From positions 13,268,001-13,332,000 of the forward strand of contig OX485803.1 of the NCBI GenBank assembly GCA_950295325.1: DNA of 64,000 bases, read 5' to 3'. The position numbers and the translations under genes were made by a program. The number at the start of each line of letters is the position of its first letter. Position 1 is the first letter of the stretch. This document shows, in pieces, positions 34,516 to 47,689 of the stretch. Below the pieces are notes generated by a model. The model ran no database searches, was not told the DNA's origin, and saw nothing but the letters and a program-made list of their open reading frames with translations. The DNA comes from Polytrichum commune. Taxonomy: Eukaryota; Streptophyta; Polytrichopsida; Polytrichales; Polytrichaceae.

Positions 34516-35759
34516 ACATCCTCCCATGAGTGTCACATCCGCGCATACCCACCCTCTCTACTTCCTAATGCATTCCTAGGTAATAAGTTACGAGTTGTCT
34601 GATGCACGCTTTCAAAAACACGTTCATCACCTTCATCTTGTCAACACTAAGGACTATGTTAGCTTACAATAAGAGCAGTAATAGAGAATACCAACAATGT
34701 GTCTACTCTTTAAATCCTTCTTTCAACACTTTACTACTTGTTTTCCATGATTGTTGTCCGTCTGGACCGCCACATATTTCTAGGATGCTACCTGTCCACA
34801 TCTAGAACTTGCAAGCATACACACCCTCTCTAAGAGTCTAAGCGATATTCGCACATGTGAACTAAGATAGCCACAAGGCTTTAGGACAATCCTTATATAC
34901 TTCAAAACAACTACCTACTAAGTGGGCCAACTTGGTAGGTTGCCACCTGACAAAACATTGCAATTAGTTGTCCTGACGCGTTTTTGCCCTATGTCCAATT
35001 CATGACCAACTGGCACATTGAGGTCATAAATTGCAATCAACTAGTAAAATACTCACAATGTCATTTTAATAACTTTGGATCTTCAAGGAAGTTTTTGACC
35101 AACTTAAGTTACTAAGACCAAATAATCAATTCTATTGAATAAATTGTTCATAAGTTAAACAATAAATAACCAACTAGTGGACAATCTAACAACTAATTAT
35201 ATTAAGGACATATTTGACATCAAATAATGAGCTAGCATTTTTTACCCCTTTGACAATTTGTGACCAACTAGTTAGTTTTTGATGGCTTGGTTTACTAAGG
35301 ATATTTATGTTCTTAAAACACAATGCTAAATTCTACCTTAACAATAGTCATCTCATGGAGGTTGCATTCATAATGGCATCAAATGTTCCTGTAAAATTTT
35401 GATATCAAAATAAGTTTGAGAATGCGTCAATAGCACATGTCCAAATGAGCATCGGGGTCATTAAGGACATGTATCACAATATGGAAATGTCCCATAATTA
35501 CGTGGTCGCTATTCTCAATGCTATAACCTTAAAATGCATGTAGATGTTAACCATGATTCCATGCCAAAAAGTTATCAAAGTTATTTACCAAATACTCCAC
35601 TTCGAGCATGTACAATACATTTGGTGATGCATGAAATGCGGTTATTGCACATTAGAATCCAAAATATCTCATATTGTTGGGGCTTTGTAACACAATTCAA
35701 ATGCATGGTAGTTTGCACTTCTGCCTTGGAACCTTGTGGTTGTTGTTGTGCATCCATAC

Positions 35760-37350
35760 ATAACCACATCAACCAAAACATAGCCCAAGGAAAGACTAGC
35801 ACTCCACAAAACCTTGCACAACATTTTCCCCTCATACCCAAACAACTCCTACAAGCAATTGCCCAACGCACCCACCAAATCACGGGCTACACAAACACCC
35901 ACAACCCCACACTTGAGCAACCCCCCTCAACTACAATACACAAACACACACAACACCGACATCCACATTACCACATGGAACACATGACACATCAGCTCTA
36001 GCCTACCATGTATACGGCATCCATCATCCCAACATAATCACCCGGATAAGCTACTCATCTCCGCCATAATCAACCACATAATATGGTCCACACACATAAT
36101 CACAACACAAAAAAGTCAGGGCACACACATGAATAATAGGCAATGAAATCGCGGATCAACTAGCAAACAATGGTGCTCTCCTTGACAAACCCACCAACAC
36201 CCCTAGAATACATACGGCCCACACTACGCCATACTAGCTAAACGGAGTCCCAACTGGAACACATACGGGTGCCATATGGAACCTACACACATACGTTAAC
36301 AAAGAACACAAAAACCAAGAACTAAAATGGGCCCAATCCAAATTTTCATACATAGATAAATGGACATCCAACAACCAAATCAACCCCAAACTTTCAAACC
36401 AATTATGGAAAATCCCTAGAATAACAGACGCCCAAATTACACAAACCCTAAAACTACGATACGCCCAATACATGGGTAACCACCGGAAACACTTATTTTG
36501 GCCTAATATATACCCAAATCTGAACTGTACACTATGCCCCAACAATGACCCAAATACATGGCCACACCTACTCTCAACATGTTCAAACCCGCACCTAAAA
36601 GGCTTGCGCATAGCCCGACACAATAAAGCATTACACCAAATTGTACATACACTATAATCAAGCAGACATACAAGATGTTACACCCTTATAAATGCATGAA
36701 ACCAAAACCTCATACCACAAAATAACACGGTCCCAAATTGGCTACTCCAATGCTCATGCCACACCACAATGTGCACATGACTAGCCAAACTCATGCTAGA
36801 CATACTATGTGTATTAGGTGCCCCCTCCCCCGAAAGCCAAACCCCCCTAATGCCAACCCAACCAAATGTTATACAGTTCATTGAATTCACACACTGCCAT
36901 GACAGATTCCCAAATACTGCACAAAAGGATAAAACAACGAAATACAACCCACTCATCCAAGCGATCAGAGCAGCTGAGTGGAAAGTCAACCTCCTCATCA
37001 CTATCACAGCAGGAATGAGAGGGGCAATCCATGAACAACCATTAAAGAACTAGAAAACCTCAAATTACCCAAAAGATAAATCAAAATACTTATTAAACAA
37101 CTACACCAAATAGCCATCAAATACCTAACATATCTTATATTAAACAAAACAAAAAAACTAGACAACAAACAACCCCCTGTTGATCCCCCATAGGGAATAG
37201 GAACTGAATTGATGGGTAAACTAACGGAGCCCACCCCTTGAGAGGGAGGAAGTACCCCTATAGTGACGTTTGGTCAAACATGATCACGGTAGAGCAGAAC
37301 GGGCTCCCATTCACGCCAGGGTAAAAGAAACCCGGACGTTATTTTTATTT
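35760..37350 (+). mobile_element. LINE fragment A: RNase H, zinc finger and C-terminal domain
   Basis: Broken frames read HPDKLLISAI...QKSQGTH then IIGNEIADQLANNGAL (RNase H), LRYAQYMGN, CTLCPNND...WPHLLSTCSNPHLK (Zn-binding) and, further on, VIQFIEFTHCHDRFPN...KYNPLIQAIRAAEW...ITAGMRGAIHE. Frameshifts and stops are frequent. The plus strand is extremely C/A-rich and G-poor. The 3' end runs into a T-rich tail just before the TA of the pogo-like element at 37375. The reverse transcriptase part is missing or decayed upstream. Confidence 0.8.
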
Positions 37351-37374
37351 TATTTTATAGAGTTTACTTTGGTA

Positions 37375-38123
37375 TTGTTCTCCCTCAATAGCATGACACC
37401 TTGGGAAACACAAAAAAAGTTGTATTTTTGAGGTGTCGTCTTCTCATTAATGTGACAAATGGTGTAAAGTTGTCATATTATTGAGGGAATATGAAAACAT
37501 AATTAATATGAGCTTAAAAATACATACAATGAGTTTAAGCAATAGAGATGGCATGAAATAATAATCTATAACTATAAAAAAAAATACAAATATTCTCAAG
37601 AACTCTTGAAATAAGAGTCCAAAGATCTTTGGTGTTGTCTACCCAACTTAGCAACTATCATCTTATCTAGATTCCCTACTAGCTTTTGAAAACTAATAAT
37701 TTCATGAACATCAAAATATATAGATTTTCTAATAAGAAACTAGACAAAAATGATGCATGACATTTAGCATCAAGATATTGGTACAATATCACATGTGTAC
37801 AAGGCCACATAATAGGCAGGAGGCCACTCTAACCCTAACCATGTTCATTCTACACTAATAACCCTAATTAGCAGTACATTCCCATTGATAAGTGAAGTTC
37901 CCAAGTGAAGATGGATGTATTTTAGATGTACATAACACAAATGAAAAAACATTCAGCATTAACTACCTCTTTAACATGATAAAACGAAGATACTAAATGT
38001 TGCGTTATCAAGTGCCTTAGTCGTATAAAAGAGGGAGTTTTGAACTAAAAAGTTGATCTCACAAAAATGTGTTGTAATATTGAGGGTGTCGTATAAACAA
38101 GTGTTGTATTAACGAGGTTAGAC
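37375..38123. mobile_element. Pogo-like (Tc1/mariner) element, uninterrupted copy
   Basis: The ends TTGTTCTCCCTCAATAGCAT and inverse GTCTAACCTCGTTAATACAA are related and the element is flanked by TA on both sides (37373-37374, 38124-38125). The CTCC/CCTC-plus-TTAATA end style recalls plant pogo-like MITEs. A second copy starts at 43375. No ORF. Confidence 0.5.
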
Positions 38124-38284
38124 TACACAAAATCTACATTGACAAAGTCACTTGACCAAGGGAACACTTTCATGTAATGTTTATTATATTTTATTTGTCA
38201 CAAAGCTAGTAACTAAAGTACATCACAATTCATCTATGAATGTTAGCAAAAGTTTCAATGTATCATAGAGAGAGAGAAGAAACG

Positions 38285-38790
38285 TTGACCATGTGATCAA
38301 CGTGATTGGAATGCCCGTTCGACCCACCCTTGGCATTAAACCCTCAGGGCATAATACCATTGGTGCAGGACTACTAACCCCTCTCGGGGTGGGCACTATA
38401 GTGACACACTATACTAGTTCCTAGCTAGCCATTGGTGCCTTGAGGATACCGGACATGGAATCCTCCCAAAGGGCTTTGAGGTACCTAAACCCAACAAGGT
38501 CCAAGGACCCCCCACCATAGTTGGGTGGACTAAGGTGGTGAGCACCATGCCGGCATGGGGAATAGAACCCACAACCTCCTCATTGGGGGCCATGAGTCAT
38601 GTAAAGACCTCACCGAGGTTTAAAGAGAGGTAACCAAATAAAAGTACAAGCCCCTGAACGGGGAGGAGGGGAGCCTTGCAAACCAGCTACGGAAGCCAAG
38701 GTTCCACCCTCAACTAACCAGACCTGACAACAGTAAGACCGGGCATGAGTCCTAACCACCAAGCCAAGGCCCAATGTATCATAATACAAA
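38285..38790 (-). repeat. SINE-like segment with Pol III box motifs
   Basis: On the minus strand, CCTCGGTGAGGTCTTTA (A-box-like) is followed about 40 bp later by GGGTTCTATTCCCC (B-box-like). Upstream of this lies another part with TTGGCTTGGTGGTTAGGACT. The B box is good and the A box weak. The GC content is higher than the surroundings. Confidence 0.4.
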
Positions 38791-38799
38791 GACAAAAGA

Positions 38800-41700
38800 T
38801 ACTATGATTGAAAAATATCATAATTGCTTGCCGTGCAAGGATAGACACTATATCAAGGGTTGTTTACACCAGGGGCAGTTGTGGTTGACCCTTTAATTAT
38901 AATATCACTTGTTTTAAAATTACACATCGACTTAGATAAATTAAAAAATGAAGCAACACCATAATTAACACATATGGCAACCTTGGAGTCATCTCTCTTT
39001 CTGTATGATGAGTATTCACTAACTTGCACCACATTAATACGTTATGAATGTTATGTTTCTAACATTAGTCAACTACAAATGAAAGATGGGTGTATCATGG
39101 AACCCCCCCCCCCCCCACCTAGATTTGGGTGTCGGCCTGGTTACTTGAGGGAAAGCCATAATGTCAACATGATACAACTCCCTTGCGTGTGAAAGAGAGT
39201 TGTTAGCTACCCAAGCACACTGCGGGGTCCCAAGCAGGTACATGCATTGTTGGTACCATTTAGTAGTGGAGTTGCACTTCATGTGTGAATTTTCATGTTG
39301 TGTTGAGCTTACGAATGATGCCATTGTGGACTTGCTACCATGGGCTTGCCAAGGAGGCAACCTCCAACCTAGCATAATCAGTGATAACCTTCCCATCCCT
39401 AGTCAACCCCCTTATTCATGCGGATGCAATTCCCCCACCAACAACATGCCAAACGTACTGGCTACATCTAGGATGACCATAGTAAGGATGGGTTTGGGCA
39501 CTTCATTGTATGTGGAGAAATCCATCTATTAACATAACGAAATTTTTTATCTATTAACATGGGCCCAATTGATGATATTATTAGTACTCAACTTTACAAG
39601 GAAGCTTTACTAGTAATCACTCTTGGAGGAATATGATGCCAATTTACATTGCTAATAAAGTAGGATGTGGATGAAATTATCCATTCATCTAACTAAATGA
39701 GCGATTCATCCCCAATTTGCAAAATTATCCATTTGAAAGTTTGATTTGGAAGAAATATTCCATCCATCAAAATATAATATATGAATACATATACACAAAC
39801 ATATAGACATATTTAGTGGTCTACCTCAACTAAACAACCACTATTGATATAATATTATATGATTTAATTCATATTCGGCAAGATAAATATTCAATTATTC
39901 ATGCTTTATGATTTCATAAAAAGTAACACATTGTGTGACTCTAAAGAACACATCTCACTAAATACCATAAACAATCTATTTACATGCAAAAAAAAATTTA
40001 GATGTTTAAGTGTCTATTCACTTGTAAAAGTTACTTGTGACGACATGAGTTTGGGATTTGTCATTTAAAACATAATGGAATGTGCTAGAACCAATGTGTT
40101 ACCATGCATGATGGAATCTATATTCGAGACTATTCAAAGGTGCACGTACATAAATTCTTTAAAATACACTATGTACGGGTCATATTGGGTTGCGTTATAA
40201 CCTTCTATCCTCCATTTGTATCGGTACAACAAACATACGAAATAATGTGACATTTGAATTGATGTGTCATGTTAATTAGCATGGTCTTTGTGACTTGTCA
40301 TGTAGCACGAGGTGTCATGTGACACCATCTCTACTTGCCACGCACTGGTTGCAAGATAATTGATGTTGGATCAATGATGAATAACGTTAACCACACTACA
40401 TAAGATATACAAGTGTGGTGGAGTTGCTTCAATAAAGTAACTCTCATTTCCACCACACATTGGTGATAATTAATGGTGTTCTCTCATTCACATTCAATCT
40501 AGGTTTGCTCCATACATCGAGGCAAAGTAAAAGCAATAAATATAAGTAAATGCCTTCTTGCGCGGCGACTTTCGAAAACATTTAGAACCCCCAAATATGC
40601 GCAAACTATAAAACAATTTCCGTTCGTATAAGGTAGACTTTCTTTGGATGCTTCTTCACGTAAGCCGCCACATGGCGTCCACTTGGACATAAGGCTACTT
40701 CTTATACGTCATCGCTACTACACTAGTAGCCTTGACAAGAGAATTGGAGGTTGTTAGTTGAACCTCGATAGAAACAAGCTCTTTCCCGCGGTCAATGAAA
40801 GGTTGTTGGACTCTATGGAATGTCATGCAAAGGGAGGGGGTATCATTTGTGGAGAAATGTGAAAGGTATGGCCAACTCAAGTTGATGATCCAATCGGAGG
40901 TTAAAAAAACTAAAGGAAAGTAAGCGTTCTCTTGTTTCGCATCCACGAGTATTGTGTGGGAGTGAGTGCCCAAGTTCCTCAAAATCCAAAAACTTCGCCA
41001 CTTGGCCTTAAATTATTTTCTAGGCGTGTATTTGAAATCACTATATCATTGCAACTAAGCGTCACTGCTTTTTGGTGGGGTAATCAATCATAGAAAAAGT
41101 ACCCGAGTAGACCAAGACCAACCATGTTTTATCTTACATAGCAACCCCTTTATCGCCCACCTTTGAATATAACCCTCGAATCCTCCGAATTCATAACAAT
41201 TCTATAACATATGGTCTTTGGTGTAGTTAAACTCTCTCAACCGTGTTTTGGATTTATGAATGAGCTCAATTTACACCTGTCATTAATGGTCGAGGTTAGA
41301 CATCCATCTCTCTAAGTCAGGCCCGTAACACTCTTACCCAAGGTAGAAACACGACCAATTAGATTGTACTACATATATTTCATCTATTAAACAATTTTAC
41401 TCCAAAATTAACTTCAGAGTGTTAGCTGCAAACTTGTATGGTCATGTTGTTTTTTTTATATAACCTCTTTACTATGGTAACAATAGCAGGGGCTTAGCTC
41501 AAAGATGTGGGCATCCAACCCTGACCATTAATATTATTGACTCACGTGTGTATGTAACCACAAGATTAACCGATTATTATATAATGTTCACCTAGTTGTT
41601 AGGGTTTCGTGATGTTTTATGGACTCAAGGAGAAAAATGTACATTGGAGAGTCGAGTCTACAAAGTATTGTTGACTATGTATTAAAAACAATGTGGAAAT

Positions 41701-42150
41701 GAGAAGTTTGGTAGGTGTGTCTTTTTGAGCTTTGTCACTCCCCGAGTGGCAACTTCCGGATGCTACTCCACAAGCTTTGTAGGGAATCAAGGTCCGGAAC
41801 AAAGGAATCTCAAAGCACTAAAATTCCGGGAAAGTGGTTCCTTAAACGGGCCCCTCCCGTTGGAGATGAAAGCCTTGGCCTATGATGAGAGACCAAGGGC
41901 AAAGTACCAAGTCCCAAGAACCAAACAAATGGTCTTACCATTCTACAACTGCCCCTCACCTGAAGGTACCATCGATGCCAACAATTTTTGTGCTTCGGGT
42001 CAAGAGAAGGAATTCCCAACCAAATGTGTATCATGGAGGCCGCTTTCTTTCCTCTAAAAAAGAAAAAGAAAAAAAGGCGCAAATTGAAAAAATCAATTGC
42101 AAAGATAACCCAAAATACAACCACCTCAGGTAAGGCAACGCAACCCGAGT
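38800..42150. other. Intergenic, no supported gene
   Basis: Contains a C14 run at 39103-39116. A minus-strand stretch at 40500-40980 has long open segments but no domain I can name. 41700-42130 may be the downstream part of the LINE fragment at 42271. Confidence 0.45.
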
Positions 42151-42270
42151 GGAAATCGAGAAATGATGTTCATATGTGGTCTATCTATTCATTCAAGTGA
42201 CAACTGAGTTACTCCGAGTCACACTAAAGTTCTTGACCCCCCACATAGAGTTGAACCCATGAAGGACGTC

Positions 42271-42474
42271 TTAGTATGCCACATCCGGAGCCTTTTCCAA
42301 ATCCTTTAGCGTCCGTTTCCACTCAATCCCACGATAATCCTGCAAGGTGTCCCAAATGACTTGACGTGTTTTCTCAACATGCCACTGCACATTGTTGAAA
42401 ATTAGATCATTCCATTGGCGCCAGGTAATCCACGGAAGACCACTTCTAACAAAGAACCATACGCTTTCTTCCAT
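42271..42474 (-). mobile_element. LINE fragment D: C-terminal region after reverse transcriptase
   Basis: The frame reads WITWRQWNDLIFNNVQW then TRQVIWDTLQDYRGIEWKR. This is the W-x2-W-x2-RN-x-IF type signature found after the zinc-binding domain of plant L1-type elements. Only this terminal piece is recognisable; a G12 run at 42496 lies just beyond it. Confidence 0.55.
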
Positions 42475-42489
42475 CTTTACAATTGCTAA

Positions 42490-43370
42490 AGTCTCGGGGG
42501 GGGGGGGTAGTCATTGGTTGGAGTAGCAATATACGTGCGAACAAATGATAGGGTATTTTAAAAACATAAGGGCTAAAAATTATAAATGGACTTAAGAGTA
42601 ATATAGGGTATCAAAAATGGCATTGGACATCTTTAAAGTACTATAGGGTATGGAATAATACGTAATTTGGAATTATAAGTACTGCAAGCCATTTTTCTAT
42701 TAACCCAAAGTAGAAATTTACATAATGATAGCATGTGAAAAAAAAAAAAAAATGAAAGTAATACCCCCCTATAAAATAGTGGTTGTTCGCACCTATATCC
42801 TTATTTTTGAACACACTGCCCCCTCCCCCCGAGGCTAAAGTGTAGTTTCCACATGAGATACAAGTGTGTCTTAGCCAACGTGAGCATGACATGTGGCAAA
42901 TTTTGAATAGCGAGCTCTCTAAACAACATAATGTATATGGAAATTAAATGTTAACTTTTTTCATACCACACGAACTACGTTATAAGTACAAATCTAAATT
43001 GAGATCACAGTCACCTTCCTCGTAATTTTTAGAGCTTGCATGAATATTATACTTATTATCAAAGTGATGATTCCCGTGCTCATTAAATGGTCACATAGCC
43101 CCCCCCCCCCCAACCTCACACATACCTTGACAATATTTAACTTTGATAACTATGATATCTCCGACTTTGAAGGCTATTGAAACATTGTCCACGTAATCAT
43201 AAGGATGTGGAAAGACAATGTCATTGGAACGTATGATAATAACGGCGAAACACTTAATGACCGTACACTGATGACATTAATCAGCAAGTGATTAATGTTT
43301 AGTGGCTCCTAAGCATCCGGCTATGGGATTCTTACATGTATGTTATGTGATGGGTAGTTACTAGTTTATA
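42490..43370. other. Intergenic, low-complexity and repeat debris
   Basis: G12 at 42496-42507, an A tract at 42737 and a family C fragment at 42990-43120 with a C13 run. No ORF of interest. Confidence 0.5.
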
Positions 43371-43374
43371 TGTA

Positions 43375-44745
43375 TTGTTCTCCCTCTTTAGCATGACATG
43401 TTTGGGAAACATAAAAAAAATTGTTTTATCGAGGTGTTGTCCTCTCATTATTATGACAAATGGCATAAAATTGTCGTACTATAGAGGGAACACAAAAACA
43501 TGAGTAATATGAGCTATATATATATATATATACACACACACGCACACACAACGAGTTTAAGCAATATAGATAGCATGAAATACTAATTTATAACTTCAAA
43601 CAAATATAAATATTCTCAAGAACCTTTGAAATAAGAGTCCAAAGATCTTTGGTGTTGCTTACCCAAGCAGCGACGCTATCTTGTGAGCGGTGAGCAGTGA
43701 GCGGCGAGCGGCGAGCAGAAAATTTGAAATTTTTGAAAAAAAATCAGAATATTTGACTTAATTCTTACACCGAGTAGGACTCTTCGTATACTTTCTTTAC
43801 AAATATGACTAAAAGTAGATGGTACGTTTAACTGTGGATGGTGCCTATAACCGTGGAGTGGAAGAAATTATAAACTTTTGAAAAAACCATCCATAAAAAG
43901 AAACGGAAGAAAACGAAAAAAAAATTTAGAAAAAAAACTTCCAAAATAATAGGGAACATAAAATAAGGGATAAGAATGTAAATTAAAATTTGAAGTATTT
44001 ATCCACGAAAACTCAAAAAAATGAAAACAGATAATAAAAAAAATGAATTTTTTTTGTCAAGGTCCTTTCGGATCCGAGACAAGAATATTCTATAGTTACA
44101 ATTGAGAATAAAAAATAGAGAAAAATAGTCATTTTCATGGCAATCTAAATTCATTTGTGTGAACTGCAAAAATCCCTCCGCGGGAATAGGACCTTGATTA
44201 ATTTTTGTTAAATAATATGCAGATTTTATAGAATGAAACCATAAATTCTCCACGGTCATAGGGTCTATATCATACATTTCATTGAAAAATTTGAAGAATA
44301 AAAATTCAAATTTTCTGCTCACGGCTCACTGCTCACGGCTCACCGCTCACAAGATAGCATTCCTGCTTACCCAAGTTAGCAATTGTCATCTTATCTAAAT
44401 TCCCTACTAACTTTTGAAAACTAATAATTTCATTAACACCAAAATATAAAGAGTTCTCTAATAAGAAACTAGACGACAATGATGCGTAATGTTCAACATC
44501 AAGATATCGGTGGTATTATATTACATGTGTCCAAGGCAACACACTAGGCAAGAGGCCACTTTAACCCTAACCATGTCCATTCTACACTCGTAACCCTAAT
44601 TCTCATTAAGTTCCCAATGATAAGTGAAGTTCCCAAGTAGTTCCCAAGTGAAAATGGATGTATTTTAGATGTACATAACATAGATGAAAAGACTTTCAAC
44701 ATTAACTACCTCTTCAATATGACAAAATGAAGATTCTAAATGTCG
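43375..44745. mobile_element. Pogo-like element, second copy, interrupted by a 700-bp insertion
   Basis: Collinear with 37375-37990 (AAGAGTCCAAAGATCTTTGG, AACTAGACGACAATGATGCG, GGATGTATTTTAGATGTACA) except for the insertion at 43667-44366. An AT/AC microsatellite has expanded at 43515-43550. Similarity fades after about 44745, so the right end is lost. Confidence 0.6.
43667..44366. mobile_element. 700-bp hAT-like element with heptamer-repeat TIRs
   Basis: Flanked by TTACCCAA on both sides (43659-43666, 44367-44374), an 8-bp target duplication. The ends GCAGCGACGCTATCTTGTGA and inverse GCAGGAATGCTATCTTGTGA continue as tandem 7-mers of the type GTGAGCN and finish with AGAAAATTTGAA, giving TIRs of about 60 bp. 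The copy of the host repeat at 37.65 kb is the empty site. The interior is AT-rich; a minus-strand open stretch of 107 codons (44322-43999) matches nothing I know. Confidence 0.85.
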
Positions 44746-44749
44746 AGTC

Positions 44750-45410
44750 ATGCATGCCCGAAACCAAGGGTACAACCACACCATCTCTTTTAACTGACCG
44801 GTATTGGCGTCACCCAATCCGGCCGTCCATCGCCAAAGCCGGGATCGATCCAACGGTCGTGGTATCCTCGAGTAAACGTGTCAATAGCCGGATTTGGTTG
44901 TTGGCATAGTCCATGGGTCCAAGCGCATATAGGCATGCTACCTTGGTATAGCCATCTAGAGCATGGCTAGATTGGCATGGCTAATGTGACCAAACACAAC
45001 TACACTAATCTATTTGTATTTGGTGTCACCATTCAATTTGTTTTGCTCAATTCTAAGGGCCACATTAAGGGCCACTTCACACACAATGTTGAGACTTGTG
45101 ATCATTGCATTTTAAGATCTCTAATTGGTAAAAAAGGCCAAGACACTCCAAGTTCACTTCACACATATTGATGAAAAGTCTACATGGATAAGTGGATAAT
45201 GTTTCATTGTAGGTCATAAGTAGTTGCGTTAGGTCCACATCCGACAGGTAGGTCTTATGTAAATTCCGGCAAACTGTGTCAAAATCAATGGCCTTGGAGA
45301 GCTGGCACGACCTTTGCATGAGAGTCAAGGGCCCTCACAACTACATGGTCACGACCCTTAGCTTGTGTGTGAAGTGGTCCTAATTGTAAACGGTTCGTGT
45401 AGTGTCATTC
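44750..45410. other. Intergenic with a weak inverted repeat
   Basis: GGCCACTTCACACACAATG near 45071 and its approximate inverse GCTTGTGTGTGAAGTGGTCC near 45361 suggest a decayed ~320-bp TIR element. Nothing else is supported. Confidence 0.35.
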
Positions 45411-45417
45411 AGGCTCA

Positions 45418-45971
45418 GGGGTTGTTTACATCATGGACCATGAAGTCGTCCCAAGGCCCTGTAAAATTTGTGATAGGTTGTTGAATTTGTCCTGGACCAC
45501 TTCGGTTTACACCAAGGAAAAAAATACCAGAGTGACTATGGAGTTCATGGTCCCCAAAGACATATTTCAAGGCATGCATTATCCATTGACATGGTCCAAT
45601 GGGTTTTGCAGTGGGAGAGGCAAAAGAGGTGCTTTGATAGAAAATGGCCCATGGCATAGAAATGTTGTTATAATGTAACTTTAATGATTTTTTTTGGGTG
45701 GGGCAAGAGAAGATGAAGACAAGAGAAGACAAGAGAATAGTCAAACTTTTTCTTTTCTTTTCAAAATTGCTCGTTTTGGACACTTATTATAAAAAAATCA
45801 ACACATTCACTTTTGTGTGCATGGTCATTCCTCTTGGTCCACATTCAGTTTACACATGGTGAAGGGCCCAAAGACTTTATAAATTGATATGTTTTAAAGA
45901 AATCAAACCATGGAAAAAGGCCATTTTCCATGGTCCTACTTCATGGTCCACAATATGATGTAAATTGGCCC
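45418..45971 (+). mobile_element. PIF/Harbinger-type element, copy 4, internally deleted
   Basis: 554 bp: both termini (GGGGTTGTTTACATCATGGA on the left, inverse GGGCCAATTTACATCATATT on the right) and subterminal parts match copies 1-3, but about 600 bp of interior is missing. Flanks TCA and TTA are a possible 3-bp target duplication with one change. Confidence 0.8.
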
Positions 45972-46603
45972 TTAATGTGAATTTAACATCCTTTGTCATA
46001 CTTTGTAAGGTAAAATAAAATCGGGCATTGTAGATTTACACAGGTGCAATAATTGTCACTTACTATGTGAAATTTCATCCAAAATTGAATCATCCATGAC
46101 CATATAGTATTACAAAAATTCTATTATGCAAAATATACCAAACCTTATTTCATTCGTTGACATTCAGACGAACTAAAGATAAGTTGGGATGACAACACTT
46201 GTAACCCTATTCCCAAGAAGTGTCATTAGAAAAGTTACCATGTTGACATAAAATACCATATGACACTAAAGACTATATTTAGTGTAGCCACACACAAGTT
46301 TGTCTGACAAATTTTAATTTAAGGGCACATTCCCAAGCTACACATATCATGATATTTATCAAGTGTGAGCCATACCATCTTGGACACCTCCAAATCTAAA
46401 AATAAAATTATAGCATTTTTTTTACACCCTATTCCAATCCGTTAAAAAAATAGGAACTATTTGTCAAATACTATTAGTGTATTCTCTTCCCCTCAAACCT
46501 CAATGTTTGGTTCTTGGCGCTAGGCGACATAACATACACAATATTTGGATTTGTACATAGTATAACTTCAATTTCTAAAATTTCAACGTGCACTTTAACA
46601 TCA

Positions 46604-46712
46604 TAATATTATTCAAATCCATAACATTGTTATATGGGACAAACAATTTTCCACGGATTTTCACTCCCACATAACATTATTATAGATATGAATAATGTTA
46701 TAATTCTTCGTT
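46604..46712. mobile_element. AT-rich foldback MITE (family G), copy 2
   Basis: ATAATATTATTCAAATCCAT and CATTGTTATATGGGAC on the left, inverse on the right (CCCACATAACATTATTATAG). Same layout as 22848-23005 with a shorter loop. Confidence 0.65.
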
Positions 46713-46714
46713 TG

Positions 46715-47685
46715 AGATATCTATTATGCAACAAACAACATGGTGATGGTGAGGCCGTTACCCACCATTCCCCACCATTCATAGAACGAGATATAGTAAC
46801 AAGCAGTGAACAGAGGAGATCAGGGGAGGAGGGTTACATCGGTCAGATCCGACAGTCGAGAAAGCACATGCAACGTGGCCTCACCAGAAGCCAAAAGTTG
46901 TTTTCATCGCCCATAGACTTCTTCTCGACAATCTTTGCGGGCTTGGACTACATGGGACCATGTTAAAGTGATTCATAGTTCACCGACACATATGCAACTA
47001 ACCAGGTTGGCATGACACGGGTTCAAACTTACTAATAATATTTACATGGGTCCATTGGATTCCAATTGAAGAAGCCCAAGCCACCCCATTGTGATGTTGA
47101 AACCACCTACACAAGTGTTCTTGATGACTAAAAACCCATGTTATTATGAAGCCTCTCCTTGGAAGGTGAAAACCTTGAAAAACAATTGTATAACCCCATG
47201 ATTCTACTTTGAACCATAATATGGGTTAGAGACCCCGATTTGCTCTAGTGGGATCTGGTGAGATGAATTAACAACAAACTTGGGAGGATCATGTCAATTA
47301 CGCATACTTGCCATGGTGGGTGTCATGAACTGGAATCATGTAATTGTCTTTGGGCTCAATAGTAAATACTAACTTACTTGAACCTCATTACATGCTAAAT
47401 TGTGGAAAGAGAGGATCATCACACACGAGTGTGCATCTCAACATAAAATCCCTCAAATAGAATGCAAAACAAGGGTACCTTTTTTAGTTGATTTGACATA
47501 GGAAAAACTTTTAAATTCCTTGAAGTAGTCTATATTGTCCATGATATTTATTGTCACGTCTAGTATTTGCAAAGGGACTAAACTAAATGCCTAGAGGTCT
47601 CAAAGTGTCACATCCACTAGTTGCAATTATGATATTGTTTGTCAACATAAGTAAACATTTTAAGTGATTCTTGTTAACATTGAGA
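46715..47685. other. Intergenic, nothing recognised
   Basis: A short GC-richer stretch at 46740-46960 has a 110-codon open frame without a domain. The rest is featureless. Confidence 0.5.
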
Positions 47686-47689
47686 CATC

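Noticed and set aside
40499-40982. Minus-strand open stretches suggesting another retroelement
   Set aside because: I could not match any reverse transcriptase, RNase H or gag motif, so no feature is claimed.
44727-44909. tRNA-like B-box GGGATCGATCC
   Set aside because: No A box at the right distance and no cloverleaf could be drawn.
45049-45393. Possible TIR element
   Set aside because: Only one ~18-bp inverse block is convincing and no target duplication or second copy is visible; mentioned only as a weak inverted repeat.
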